DNA of 64,000 nt. Origin: Solen grandis (taxonomy: Eukaryota > Mollusca > Bivalvia > Adapedonta > Solenidae). The position numbers were made by a program, and so were the translations under genes. The notes beneath the pieces are model-generated. The model was not told where the DNA came from. It worked only from the letters and a program-made list of their open reading frames with translations, and made no database searches. Location of the stretch: the NCBI GenBank assembly GCA_021229015.1, contig CM037780.1, positions 61,499,323-61,563,322 on the forward strand, in the 5' to 3' direction. Below, one piece after another: positions 43,990 to 55,270 of the stretch (position 1 is the first letter of the stretch; each line of letters starts with the position of its first letter).

Positions 43990-44960
43990 GGAAGTACTCT
44001 AGGTGTCAACAGCAGCATCTTGGACGAATTTTGCAAAATCTCTATTAGTTTTATTTCTGAATTTTTTCTTTGATAGCGGTTAAACCATAAATACCAAGCG
44101 CAGAAGCAACATGCTTACAACAGACAAATGCACGTGCTCCACTTATGCACTGGCAGTACCACCCAAAAATTTGGTGTTAACATTGGCTATAAATTTAATC
44201 CATAAACTATAAGCTTAACTGGAAGTGTGACGGGAACGAATCTATGCCTTTAGAATGTTATCTTCCTCCTTATGTGTTAAACTTTCAAACTCACCATTTT
44301 CATCAAAATGTTCAATTGTATATGATAGTGTTTGTTAGATTTGGTTTATACCGATTGTCAAATCTCTGAGTTCATTTTCACTGAGTTCTGGAAAATTTTC
44401 TAGATGCGCATCATTTATCTTTACCCATGTTGCCCGTTTCTTTTCTCAACTTTCTTTTTATTTCCTTGTTTTGTAAACTATAAGGATTCTTAGCAAGTCA
44501 TTATTTTTTGCAATGATTTCATCTGACTCTGAGCTTGTTACTAAGGAAGGTCTTATGCATTGCACAATCCTCAGATAATCACCAGTATGAGGTATCTGAC
44601 TATTTGGCATAGTGTTACACAAGGTTTCCACTTTTCACCCTTCCATTCAACAACCCACCTGGCGTTAGTAACAAGCCTAGACACATTTGCTTCTTCAGTG
44701 GAATGATGTTTCTAGGATTTTATCAGAAAATGTGGCAATTGGGAATTTATTTCCAAATCCTTTAAAATATCAACAGCATTTCGAAACCCTCTATCTACAA
44801 TAAGGATATCTTTCTTTTGAAACCCGTCTGTGACATTGCAGGTGTTAAATTAGCATGTGTTCAGTAAGTTTTGCATTAGATTCTTTTCCATGCGCTAGAT
44901 AAGGCCCTTGACCTGCAAAAATATAACAATCGGTAGCTATAAGTATCATTGGTTTCAACA
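43990..44960 (-). pseudogene. IS4-like DDE transposase remnant with SWIM-type end
   Basis: Reverse strand. From N to C: KPMILIATDCYIFAGQGPYL near 44940-44890 (family block with D-G-Y-I and GPY-x-A), DILIVDRGFRNAVDILKDLG near 44815-44755 (catalytic Asp in D-RGFR), RQVGC or RWVVEWKGEKW near 44665-44635 (catalytic Glu), NSQIPHTGDYLRIVQCI near 44612-44565, and a C-terminal WYCQCISGARAFVCCKHVAS near 44155-44095. The last is a CxC...CxH SWIM-like zinc motif, usual at the end of this transposase group (IS4EU/ISL2EU-like, by recollection). Multiple stops and frameshifts; the N-terminal DNA-binding part was not found. It sits within inverted arms, so it probably encoded the enzyme of that element. Confidence 0.68.
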
Positions 44961-45837
44961 AAGGCCGGCCTTTATGAACAGAGAAAGATCTTCACTGAAA
45001 TGAATAGTTGCCACTCTTTTAAATATAAATGTATGTACCATCAGCAACAACAATTAACTATGGATAATTGGGTAAAATATGTGTATCTGGCTGAAATACA
45101 AAATGCATTTCTGTATAAAATTATCAACGAATTCAACAATAAAACAGTGGGGAAATGGTCCAATATTCCTACTTCCATGAACTACAGAATATATTTCTGT
45201 ATAGATTGTAAAATTATTAGCAAGTACAGCATTGCAATTTAAGAGTTGAAAAATATATTTTGCTGAATATAGACTATTTCTAAATAATATGATAAACACG
45301 TATGTTGAAATGTGAAGTCTTTAATGGCTATTAATTAGAATCCTTCTTTGCGCAAACACAAATTGTGTTTCATAGAAAGATATTTAGCTACCAATAGGTG
45401 CTTTCTGGCGAAAGCATTACTATTATAACTATGTTAGACTTATTTAAGCAAACTAAAAGCAAAATGTTTGCAGATAGATGTCTCCCAAAAGGAAATTGAA
45501 TTTCACTATTCAACGACAAAAAGGTTACTTTATATGCACAGTAATAAACTTATATCAACAGAACAATGCAATCGGTGAGCATATAATACCGAATTCAGGA
45601 CTGTTTATGCAACAATGTTCAAATCTGCCGCAATGTGATGATAATAAGTTTTTTAAATAGTATATTTATATATCTTCCATGACAACTGGTTTCAAAGGTA
45701 TAAAGCTATTTGGGATTTAAATTGTTATGAAACAATGCACACGATAACACATCAAGTGATTACAAATGATTAAATTTATCAAAATATTGGTATATATATT
45801 AAACAACTATGTATAAATGTTATCTCAATAGAATGAT
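44961..45837. other. Internal non-coding part of the transposon
   Basis: AT-rich. Open frames at 44949-45242 and 45054-45299 overlap on opposite strands without domains. The missing transposase N-terminus may lie here in degraded form. Confidence 0.4.
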
Positions 45838-46378
45838 GCCACATATGTATTTATATGGAGAATAGTTGTTGATATTGAAAATTCAGGAAAGAAATGATTT
45901 AAGGGCAGACAACTTTGAAGATATCTTTTTTGTAGAAATCTCATAATTCTGCAATAATAATTGTGTCTACTATAAAACTGCCAAATATCTTTTGAGTCGT
46001 TTGTAACATAAAGAGATGGTGTTTTTTTTCGCAAAGTCGAAGAAGAAAAAAGAAAATTAAGGTATGACGCATACGCGAATATATTGCCAACATATATAAT
46101 AGTTCCAAGAAAATGTTGGCACCATCTTTTATCTTTATACATTTTTAAAGTGCACCATAATTATTAGTTTATAATTTGGAGATGAATGAAAATATCGCCA
46201 TTTATATGAAGGGAACCCAAACAATGCGAAATTACTTCACCCACTTTACTCATGAACACAGCCTACGGCATTTAACCGATTATAAAAAAAATCATTGCAT
46301 GATAGCCAATACACTGTGTCATAAGTTGGTAAAGTTAGAAAAAATAATCCGTAGCGGCAATAAAAAAAGACCTTAAAG
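45838..46378 (-). repeat. Right inverted arm of the long-armed transposon
   Basis: Reverse complement of the left arm. The outer end reads AAAAAAAGACC and is followed by TTAA at 46374-46377. Confidence 0.75.
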
Positions 46379-46561
46379 AGACTTGTCATTTACTGCAATG
46401 TCTGATTTGTCTGAATGAGTATCTTACTACTAGAAAAGGACTGCGAAAACGCGATATTGTTATTTACTATTTGGGATCCGTCCGATATGAAATGAGTCGT
46501 TTTCTTCCCAGTGCTCTACCTTAGAAAAGATTTCATTAGTTGAATATAACAAAACTGGACT

Positions 46562-46770
46562 CGGGAACTGAGAGGTCTTAGCGCTTGATTGTAAAGTCGA
46601 GGGTTTTGGGTTTGATCCTCACCGGGATCGGGTACGGTCTCCATGATGAATAATCTACATTTATTTTATCATCATTCGTCTTCAACCGCTGTGCTTAGAG
46701 GGAAAGTTGAAATTTAGTGCGGAGATGTGTGCTGAAATACTAGTTTAAACATACTCTTATTTCTCTTATT
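46562..46770 (+). mobile_element. Second type of tRNA-derived SINE
   Basis: TGAGAGGTCTTAGCGCTTGA (A-box region) and GGTTTTGGGTTTGATCCTCA (B box) near 46570-46620 look like a tRNA head. A body with CATCATTCGTCTTCAACCGC follows and is unlike the copies at 5038, 19072 and 53274. The stem does not close as in a working tRNA. Confidence 0.6.
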
Positions 46771-47305
46771 TTACATGTATAAATACGAGTAAATCATTCA
46801 GTACTACCAGGATCCCAGGAAGGAGTTGTTAGATTAACTGATCGTTTGTTAGCCCGTGATGTCATAAACTGACGTTAGATAATATAACTAAAGTAAAATC
46901 TAAATAAAAAGTGTGGCAAATGTTTAATGTAAAAAATAAAGAAATTAAAAATAAAAATAAATAAAAAAGGAAACAATCACATGCATGTGTATAAAGGTGG
47001 TTGTTTTTAATTTTGAAGCGGAGATAGGAAATCCTGCATTAAAAAATCTTACAGAATGGAATAATACTAAAAATAAGATGAGATATCCCGTCAGATTAGT
47101 CATTCACTTTCATAATTCTATTTTCGGAACTTACGATTATTGATTTTTGTATAAAATAATTAGAAACAAAGTAGTATCCATTTGTTGCATTTCTAATTTC
47201 TTATGTCATTCTTTAAGATACGGTGTCCGTGAAAACTTTTGTATTATTGACTTAGGTAAAATTCGTCTGCTTCTGATCAATACCGCTTAGCTTTAAATGT
47301 GCTAC
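46771..47305. other. Unannotated AT-rich spacer
   Basis: Includes an AAAATAAAAATAAATAAAAA tract near 46940-46970. No gene. Confidence 0.4.
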
Positions 47306-48284
47306 ATTTACGAGGGGCATCTCAGAAGTAATGCAACTGATTAACTTTGACCGGGATTTACTTATAACGAGACATTTTATACACGGACATGCCGAACTTG
47401 CATGTGTACATGCTGTATTCTCGCTAATACTTGGACAAACTCAACACAGTCATTAGACTCTATAGTAAAATAGCAAGAAAAGTGTAAAGGCAGCTATATA
47501 AATTGATGCCAGTGAAGGAGATTTTTTTATGAATTGTGAGCTGTTCATGGGAAGAATGAGGCATCGTATGCCACAGTCACGATGGGTAAAGAAGTTTAAA
47601 AGCGGATGTGACTCTATTTGTGATGTACAGGAAATCAGGAAAGAAGAAATATGGTAAAAAAGTATGTGATGTGGTCAAGTCTGGTGCAAGAATAACTGTT
47701 CTTCAGATAGCTACTTTAATCCACAATTGTATTACGCATACTAAAACGTAACTTGAAAACGAGGCGCATTACAGCTAGATGGATCCTTCAATTATTGTCG
47801 GAAAAACAAACACGTGTTCGACTTGAAACAGTCAGAAAACTGCTGAAACTGTTTCCAAAATATTCAAGAAAGCAGCTTTGTGACATTATTACAAAAGATG
47901 AGACATGGGTACACATGTTTGAGCCAACAAAGAAAATTAACAACAAAATATGGACTACCAAACAATGTCGACGCACTTTAATTGCGAAAGGATTGATGGT
48001 AATTTTCCTTGATATCCGTGGTCCATTTATGCAAATTGTTGTATCAGCTATAAAGTCTGTGACCGGGTTATGCTATAAAGAAAAAAGTGTTGAAATAACT
48101 TAAAAGAAAATGTTCTAAACGGCGTCCACACACCGGGTTTAAGCACTTTTCCCTGCTGCATGACAATTCCCATGCTCATAAATCTGCTGTCGTGACCTTG
48201 TTTTAGAATAAAGAAAGGGTACGAGTTCTTCCCACATTCACCCGATTCCCCAGTCTTAGCCCCATATGACTGAAAAAAAAAAAG

Positions 48285-48317
<33 letters not shown>

Positions 48318-48563
48318 GCAACAACAACATTTAGCGGTTGACATTATAAGTCTCGACAGGCCCTGGGATCTGTTGTTTATCAGTGTATCTGGGTACACCT
48401 TAAAGTGAGTATGAAAATGTATTTAAAAATTGGATGAAACGTTTGAAACTTTGTGCCCGTAGCAAGGATGATTTCATTGAGGGTATGCCACGTAAATAAA
48501 TTAAAACCTATCAAACGCGCGCTTTGTATTACCCAAGTTGCATTACTTCTGAAATGCCCCCAA
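47306..48563 (+). mobile_element. Mariner element with preserved inverted ends
   Basis: Left end near 47308 reads ACGAGGGGCATCTCAGAAGT then AATGCAAC. The right end near 48535-48562 is its reverse complement (GTTGCATTACTTCTGAAATG then CCCC), about 25 bp with one mismatch, so the element is about 1.25 kb, a normal mariner length. It contains a degraded transposase at 47520-48330 and a CA microsatellite at 48291-48316. The left terminus resembles that of the intronic remnant at 10206. Confidence 0.85.
47520..48330 (+). pseudogene. Mariner transposase pseudogene
   Basis: The N-terminal part reads as MRHRMPQSRWVKKFKSGCDS near 47560. A central open stretch at 47753-48103 has RITARWILQLLSEKQTRVRL, then CDIITKDETWVHMFEPTKK, where CDETWV is the family's first catalytic Asp block (D at DETWVH). 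A later FSLLHDNSHAHKSAVVT-like piece near 48147-48200 covers the second Asp (HDN-x-x-x-H). The pieces are in different frames and the catalytic end is lost, so no active enzyme. Confidence 0.8.
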
Positions 48564-48913
48564 CTTATTGCATTTGTTCCCACTTTCATATTATTGGTTG
48601 CAGATAACTGAAACATGAATCTTAAGCATGCAACAGTTATCAGCACATATGACCGTAAAATAACACTATAATGAGACTAAATTATTTTATATGTTTAAGG
48701 ACAATGACTTTAACGGCCAATATGATTGTTAGGGAGACATTTGAAGTTTAAAGGAATCTCATGCTTAAGACAATGATAAAAGAAAACATATCAAAGATGT
48801 ACATGGATGAGTACATATATGACCATTCAAGAATACATGAGCTTTTGTGTTTGCTGATAAACAGACTGGAGAAAAATGATGCATCACTCAGCATCATATA
48901 ATATTAAAATCAC
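48564..48913. other. Unannotated spacer
   Basis: Nothing recognised. Confidence 0.4.
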
Positions 48914-49046
48914 TTAAGATAAGATACATCATGGCCTTCACGAGGGTAACCAAGGTTCCCTAATGTTTTATTAGGGTACCTTGGTTATCTTGGTAGAGGT
49001 TTAGTGTCCGAAATGTAGCGGAACAATTACAGGTATTTTACCTTAA
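48914..49046. mobile_element. Second, shortened copy of the TTAA miniature element
   Basis: TTAA at 48914-48917 and 49043-49046. The interior CGAGGGTAACCAAGGTTCCC and ATTAGGGTACCTTGGTTATC with GGTAGAGGTTTAGTGTCCG matches 440-520 of the copy at 389-552. The left inverted repeat is largely deleted. Confidence 0.75.
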
Positions 49047-49769
49047 AAAGAAACACACACCTACCTTATTTAAGACGCTAATTATTGTTAACAATTAAAG
49101 TTCCCGATAACTGTCTCACACTGCTTATAATTGTCGTATTTTTGTTACATTGTTTGCATAGAAATTTCAGAGCATGCAAAAATTACAACGAGCCGGAAGA
49201 GTGATCAAACAGACAGTCAAAGCTGTTTAAATGAAATACAACATTGTTTACATGTATATTTAACATAGTAAAAGGTCAGCGTGACATTCACTGTTGCCGA
49301 TAACTGCAGAAATAGCACTTGCTCTAGCTAGAAAATATTTTTTTTTTTTTTATTTTTTAATTTTCAAAGAAATGATTCAAAATAGTCACGCTGACCTTAT
49401 ACTATATTGAAGATAACATGATAAAACAAACTGTAAAGAAATGACAAACGGACTGAAAATAACAGTAAATTTCAAATCTAAGACTTCATGTCAAATAATA
49501 TGATGCAAACAAAACTGCATATGTAAAACATGGCCAACTTCATGAATGAAGAGGTGGGGGCAATAATAGTGTATGCTGCCAAACGACCTGATGGAAACAT
49601 TAAGGATCTCCTACCTAAAAAATGAATATTTGGTACTAAATGTCTGGTAAGAATGACGTCGAAACTCCAGCGTCTTTAGTCTGCAGTACCTTCCACTTAT
49701 TACAACATAACATACTACAGCTTTACACATCATGAACTCGGACAATAAATTGGATCAATCTCAAAGGTT
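49047..49769. other. Unannotated spacer
   Basis: A T-rich run near 49338-49360. GGTCAGCGTGAC near 49274 and its inverse GTCACGCTGACC near 49386 form a roughly 110-bp spaced inverted repeat, perhaps a small foldback. No gene. Confidence 0.45.
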
Positions 49770-50165
49770 AATAACGTTGCACGGAAATAAATGCTATTTT
49801 CCCCTGAACGCAACTTCGGCAAAGAATATGGTATTCCCGAAGAACTGATGATTGCGATACCACGTGATACGTTCCGCAACATGGCGTGTTCACCAGTTCA
49901 GGGTAGCGATTTCGTAAGTTCAGCCTATGAAGTTTGCGCATGCGCGAATAGTAAAAGTAATTAGCCATGTGACAGTAAATGAAAAAAGAAAATCTAATAT
50001 AGGTTAATAATTCTAAGTATTGTATCATTACCGTCTATGACGGTATTGCCTGTGATGAGCAAACCTCCCATTTCTTTTGCAACCACGGGTGGTTCCATCG
50101 GGTGACAATGCGTCTGTAGATGGGTATTGATGAACGTATTGTAACGCAGACAATGACCACTCGAA
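49770..50165 (+). repeat. Dispersed repeat family D, copy 3
   Basis: Longest forward copy. Contains ATGCTATTTTCCCCTGAACG, CGTTCCGCAACATGG, CGTAAGTTCAGCCTATGAAG, TTTGCGCATGCGCGAA and GACAATGCGTCTGTAGATGG. These blocks recur in order at 1930-2215 and, reversed, at 58985-59400. Confidence 0.7.
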
Positions 50166-50247
50166 GTATGATATTACACGTGCTAGATAATTTCTAATTA
50201 ATTGTTAAAGAGCCGAAAAGACTGTAGTGAAACATGCACGATTGCAC

Positions 50248-50274
50248 TATATAAATATATATATATATATATAA

Positions 50275-50305
<31 letters not shown>

Positions 50306-50420
50306 CCCGTATATTGCCACTTCGCTTGGCATATAATGGCAGTGGGTCTTTAAATCATATTTATCAAAAATATAAAAAAAGGAGAGAGAGAGAGAGAGAG
50401 AGAAGGAAAGAGAAGAGGAA
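50248..50420. repeat. AT and GA microsatellites
   Basis: (AT)n at about 50252-50272, (AG)n at about 50275-50302 and a second (GA)n at about 50381-50404. Confidence 0.9.
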
Positions 50421-51097
50421 GAAAAATAACTCAGGCTGACATTTTAGTCTCCGCATCTCATTCGAACAGGCTCAGTGCCTGACGCCGACATGTTTGGGGC
50501 CAAGCGTGACTTATTTGCATAAAGTTTAATATAAAATTTAAATTCTAGATTGACATCTATATTAGGAATACTCACGAGCGAAATCAAAGAGTGGCTAAGC
50601 AACTGTTGAAGTACTTACAATACAAATTTGTTTCAATGTATTGTGTGTCGTTTGACCTCCAGTCCATTTTCTCCCAAGAAGATAGCGAAAATGTAATTAA
50701 ACTTCAAACAACTTTTAAAGTGGTCCCATGCCTTTTACCTAAGGTATAAGTTATGTGTTCCTATTAAATAATTATTGCTTAAATTTACTCACTGTTTTAA
50801 CATTTAAACACTTTTTAATTTGCTTTAACAATCATAAGAATTCGCTAAGACTTTCTCGTATGTAATTACTATCAAGCAGGTTCCTCCTCAGTCGGTCGCA
50901 GAAAGATGAACAGATCAGATTACCGGGATCAAACTCTGGGAACTGCTTTGAACGCTGGGAAAACTGGACTGTGTTATTAGGCTACCGGAAGTACATGTTG
51001 CTAGACGGTGCTAGACTGGTAGGCGAATAATGTGTTAAAATAACCAATTATCTTTCAGTTGTAAAAAAAAAAAAAAAAAAAATGTTAATATCATTAT
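50421..51097. other. Unannotated spacer
   Basis: An A run of about 19 at 51063-51082. No gene. Confidence 0.4.
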
Positions 51098-51137
51098 CAC
51101 CAAGATTGGATAATATTCACCAAGATTGGATAATATT
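51098..51137. repeat. Perfect 20-bp tandem duplication
   Basis: CACCAAGATTGGATAATATT occurs twice without a gap or mismatch. Either a recent slip or a consensus artefact. Confidence 0.9.
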
Positions 51138-51539
51138 CTGAAAGAATGTCATCTTTTTCAAAATATAATATTTCTATCATAGTAGTCATGTTAATACCGG
51201 TAATTACATTAATGTTGTGTATACGTCGATTGCCCCGGTTCCGGCGAAACATGAAGGTGACACATCCGGTCAAAATAAACACATGCTATGTTTGGTGTTG
51301 TGAAATGTCATTACGTTGTATATTCACTTTGAATTAAATATACACTTGGATGCAAAAATGAACAGTGACATGAAAGAAAACATCCAATCAATTATATATT
51401 TTAAGCGACCTATACATGTACCTATATAGAAGTTAAGAATTTTTTCAATATAGCAAAAAAAAAATAAAAAAATTATTATTTAATTTAATGAGATAATATT
51501 ACATTATAAAATTATATTTAATTTTAAGGACACGAAAAA

Positions 51540-51625
51540 TAATTATTTATAAGACAACAGCAAAAACAACAACAATAAACACACACACACACAAACAAAA
51601 ACAAACAAACAAACAAAAAAAACAA
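51540..51625. repeat. Simple AAC/CA/AAAC repeats
   Basis: Mixed (AAC)n, (CA)n and (AAAC)n runs immediately before the modular repeat copy. Confidence 0.85.
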
Positions 51626-52100
51626 GAGTGCACTGATGGCCCTGTATCGCTCACCTGAATACCTCTGCTCTAAAAGAGCAATCTACCCTGGTAGGACATC
51701 TGTGCCAATACGTTTTAAAATCTGGCCGATAGTTTTGAAGCAAAAGTCTTCTAAAGATTTTACTTTATACATTTTAGGCAAAATTGCCCCGCCCCAGGCA
51801 GCCATGTTTAATTACGGATCAGAATACTTTTAGCAATCTTGGTAGAGGGTTAACCATCGAACATCTGTAACAAAACATATTGAAATCTTTCCAGTAGTTT
51901 AAATGGAGATGATTTTTAAAGTTTTCTGTTTATTTCTATTGCCATGGCAAGGAAACCGGTGTTCTACATGGATAAATAAATATAAAGTTTATTTTAGCAA
52001 CTTTTGTGAAGGATCCCCCAAGGATCATCTCTACCAAGTTTAATCAAATTCTATCGAGCGGTTTCAGAGGAGATGTCTTTTTAAAGCAAATACGAAACGA
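51626..52100 (+). repeat. Modular bivalve repeat, short copy
   Basis: Starts AAGAGTGCACTGATGGCCCT and GTATCGCTCACC, then modules shared with 32265-33772 (ATCTGGCCGATAGTTTTGAA, GGATCAGAATACTTTTAGCA, GAGCGGTTTCAGAGGAGATG). It lacks the long internal module series and the GACGACGGACGC end. Confidence 0.75.
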
Positions 52101-53273
52101 ACGATAAACACTACTTTTAGCAACTTGTGCGAACATCATTACTAACGTATGGTTATTAAAGCTGTTATTCTAAATACACGTAGTGTTGTTTCCAAACGGC
52201 GTCGATTCTGAGACAAATAAGAATCGTTACTGCGAAGCGATCAGAAATTTCAAACATATTTAAGTTGTTTAGTGGATAAATATCACCTACAGCTCTTTGT
52301 ACAGTGCATGTTGAAATCAAAGCGCCGATAGTCTTGTGAGAACAAGGTGTCTTATGTAATGATGTCGCAGGTATTTGGAATATCATATTATTTCAATCGA
52401 TGACAATAAACCCATTGTTATAAACCCATTGTTGTGACTTGTGTAAACATGCACCATATTACTTTCGTTCTTTTATTTTATTTATTCTATGTATTTTTAT
52501 TACAAAAGAAAGTCCCACAACCAAATCCGCAACCAAACCTTGCTGCGCGCTGCATAAAACAATTATGATGACAAGCTAATCGATTAGGTTACTGCTGCAG
52601 TTAAGACACGAATTTGTAGATTTATAGTTCATTACAAGTGCTGTAATTACAGGGAAGATAACGAAGACCTAACTAAGTAGATGTCGCTTGCCTTACTTGT
52701 TCTAACTAGGATACTGTAATGAGGTATAGATGAAGTATTTTTGACTTCAAAACATCTCCTGCATATAATAACATGTTGCCAATATCAAAATTGATGCGCA
52801 AAAACTTCAAACTACTGTAAAATGATTAATTTTATTGGGACACTAATTTTCGTAGATTTCGGGGAATGTTTTATTTACGAATATTAACTCCGATGAAAAT
52901 TGTTCATTCAATAGACAGCAAGATTTCCAGAACATTAATCCACGAGTAAATGTACCTATGGAATGATATTTAGGTAAGAAATACACAATGCCTGCTTACT
53001 CTTACAATTTACTCATTGACACGGCTATAGTGTTAATGGGTACGGCTATTATGCATGCTTGCACTTTCATCACACTTGCTGAAAATGATACTAAGCCTGC
53101 TAGAAGTTTAAACTTATATGCTAGTGTGTAGACCATGACGCCGATATTATATTTTCATTTGACTGAATGACAGTTCAATTAAGCGTAATGGTATATTTCA
53201 TCATGTCGTGGTTATCTTGATTAATTTTAATGCATCCAAGAATAAGATATACGAAGTTGTTGTATTGTTGTAA
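52101..53273. other. Unannotated spacer
   Basis: About 1.2 kb, no gene or repeat recognised. Confidence 0.4.
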
Positions 53274-53463
53274 TGGGGTTTACCGTCGCTGCGATAGTAT
53301 TTTAATCATATAGCGACGTCCAGCTAATTACAATGAGAGGAAGACCCCGAGTACACAGAGGTACCCGGGTAGAACACCGACCTACCGGGAATTGAACCCA
53401 CAGCGGTGAGGGGCTGAGAGATTTGTAGTCCACGACTGTAACCGCTCGGCCACGGCGGCCCCG
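53274..53463 (-). mobile_element. tRNA-derived SINE, copy 3
   Basis: Reverse strand: GGGGCCGCCGTGGCCGAGCG with a well kept A box, GTGGGTTCAATTCCCGG (B box), a TACCTCTGTGTACTCGGGGT body, and a tail with ATATGATTAAAATACTATCG and CGACGGTAAACCCC. It is the same family as 5038-5300. Confidence 0.85.
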
Positions 53464-53739
53464 TCGATATATACGAAGTGATCAACAAGTTATGGAAAAT
53501 GGGCGAAATAGAAGTAATCATATTGCCATTTCTAAAATGTAAGTCACATTTTGATAACAGGGGGCACTATGTTAAAGTAGTCGTGCTTTTTTTTTCGGTA
53601 ATTAGAATGATACCACAAAAATAAACTGGATATCCGATATGTACAGAGATCAAGCAATAGTTACTTCTTTATTTTAATGTGTAATTTGTTTGAACTTAAT
53701 TTTCATGTTTCTATGGTGGCTTATTTCTACCATGTCGTG
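53464..53739. other. Unannotated spacer
   Basis: AT-rich, nothing recognised. Confidence 0.4.
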
Positions 53740-53950
53740 TGGCGTGTTTTCAGGGCGAAAGGTCGAAGGCGAAAAGACTATAAACACTAATTTGGCGGTG
53801 CGAAAAAAAATAGTTCGTTTTTTCGCCGCGATGTTTCGTCTTTTCTCCACGAATTCTCGCCCCGAAATTCCGACTTTTCTTTTTTTCGCTCCGCCAAAAG
53901 TCAATTTTCGTCAACACGAGGTTTTCGCCTTCCGGTACGCAAGCGAAGTA
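53740..53950. repeat. Degenerate TTTTCGCC-word array
   Basis: Words such as GGCGAAAAG, GTTTTTTCGCCGCG, CGTCTTTTCTCC, TTTTTTTCGCTCCGCC and GGTTTTCGCC recur every 15-25 bases. The structure resembles the CCGACGA array at 2946-3580. Frames on both strands (53690-54007 forward, 53750-54169 reverse) run through it only because the words lack stops. Confidence 0.5.
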
Positions 53951-54607
53951 GGAGACAGTGAATTTATGCTTAATGAAATATTGATAGAGTATATTGATAC
54001 GAAATAATTTATTAAATGTAATATGATATACCAAAAATGTAGAAGACTTATTTAAAAACAACAACAAATCCCCCAAAATTGAAAAAGGTGATCCATAGAA
54101 ATATGCAGCATATGTAAATCGTAGCGAAATCACGATTTTATTTTGGCAAAAAACAAGATGTACGGTCACAATAAATACGAAAAATACCTATTAATGTGAT
54201 CCCCGGTTCTTTGTGATAGGTTTATAGCAACAAGACAATTATCTAACATTTGATAAAAATAAATGTTTACACAAATCATACAAGATTACTATATTACTTT
54301 ATATATCAAATATATATCATATGAACTGACAAGTAAATATGCGAGATTAATATTCTCGTAGCTGTCCAAATTTCGAGGTAAAACAACCTTTCCAAATAAG
54401 CCCGTAATACGAGTATATCAATGTAATATATGCATGTAATATCAAATTATAGAATCGTATAATCTATAATGTTAATCAATTTCATACAGGATTTGCATCC
54501 AGTATATGTCCAACTAAGAATATGCCACCAAGCAGATAACATAAATACCAGCCACTAACTAGAATATACCACAGATATTGTAAAAATGTATATATCTCTA
54601 AGATAAG
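53951..54607. other. Unannotated spacer
   Basis: AT-rich, nothing recognised. Confidence 0.4.
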
Positions 54608-55270
54608 TAATACCACACAGGTTCTGTTACCACACAGGTACAATTGCCACACGGGTACAATTACCAAACAGACTTTGTTACCACAAAGGTATTGTAACCA
54701 CACAGGTATTATTACAACACAGATTTTTTTACCACAAAGGTACTGTTACCATACAGGTACTGTTACAACAAAGGTACTGTAACCACACAGGTACTATTAC
54801 CACACAGATTTTGTTACCACAAAGGTGCTGTTACCATAAAGGTCTTGTTACCATAAAGGTACTGTTACCACAAAGGTCTTGTTACCACAAAGGTACTGTT
54901 ACCACACAGGTACTATTACCAAATAGGTATTGTTACCACAAAGGTACTGTTACCACACAGGTACAATAGCCACACAGGTACTATTACGAAACAGGTTCTG
55001 TTACCACAAAGGTATTGTTACCACACAGGTACTATTACCACACAAGTCTTGTTACCACAAAGGTACTGTTACCATACAAGTACTGTTACCACAAAGGTAT
55101 TGTAACCACACAGGTACTATTACTACAAAAGGACTTGTTACCACAAATGTTCTGTTACCATGCAGGTACTGTTACCACTAAAGTATGTAATCACACAGCT
55201 ACTATTACCACACAGGTCTTGTTACTACAAAGGTTCTCTTACTACACATGCGCTATTACACAGGTACTGT
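54608..55270. repeat. 17-bp minisatellite
   Basis: About 39 copies of a 17-bp unit, TGTTACCACAAAGGTAC, with variants CACACAGG, CATAAAGG and GGTCT. Because 17 is not a multiple of three, the two overlapping open frames across it (from 54930 and 55015) are shadows of the period. Confidence 0.95.

Larger units (their letters stand above)
41862..46378. mobile_element. 4.5-kb DNA transposon with long inverted arms
   Basis: Arms of about 0.45-0.5 kb at 41862-42325 and 45838-46378 are reverse complements over nearly their whole length. Examples are GTATTGGCTATCATGCAATG at 41917 and its reverse near 46291, CCTTCATATAAATGGCG at 42019 and its reverse near 46198, and ATCTCTTTATGTTACAA at 42219 and its reverse near 46000. 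Between them lie an IS4-like transposase remnant (43990-44960, reverse) and a nested Tc1/mariner-type remnant (42300-43060, reverse). The right end reads GGTCTTTT next to TTAA on the outside. The left end has no clear TTAA. Arms differ at perhaps 15-20 percent of sites by eye, so it is old and inactive. Confidence 0.75.

Noticed and set aside
48048..48398. Reverse-strand 116-codon frame
   Set aside because: Lies across a CA microsatellite and the mariner remnant; no domain.
53690..54169. Open frames of 105 and 139 codons on opposite strands
   Set aside because: Both cross the TTTTCGCC-word array and overlap each other; no domain and no splice context.
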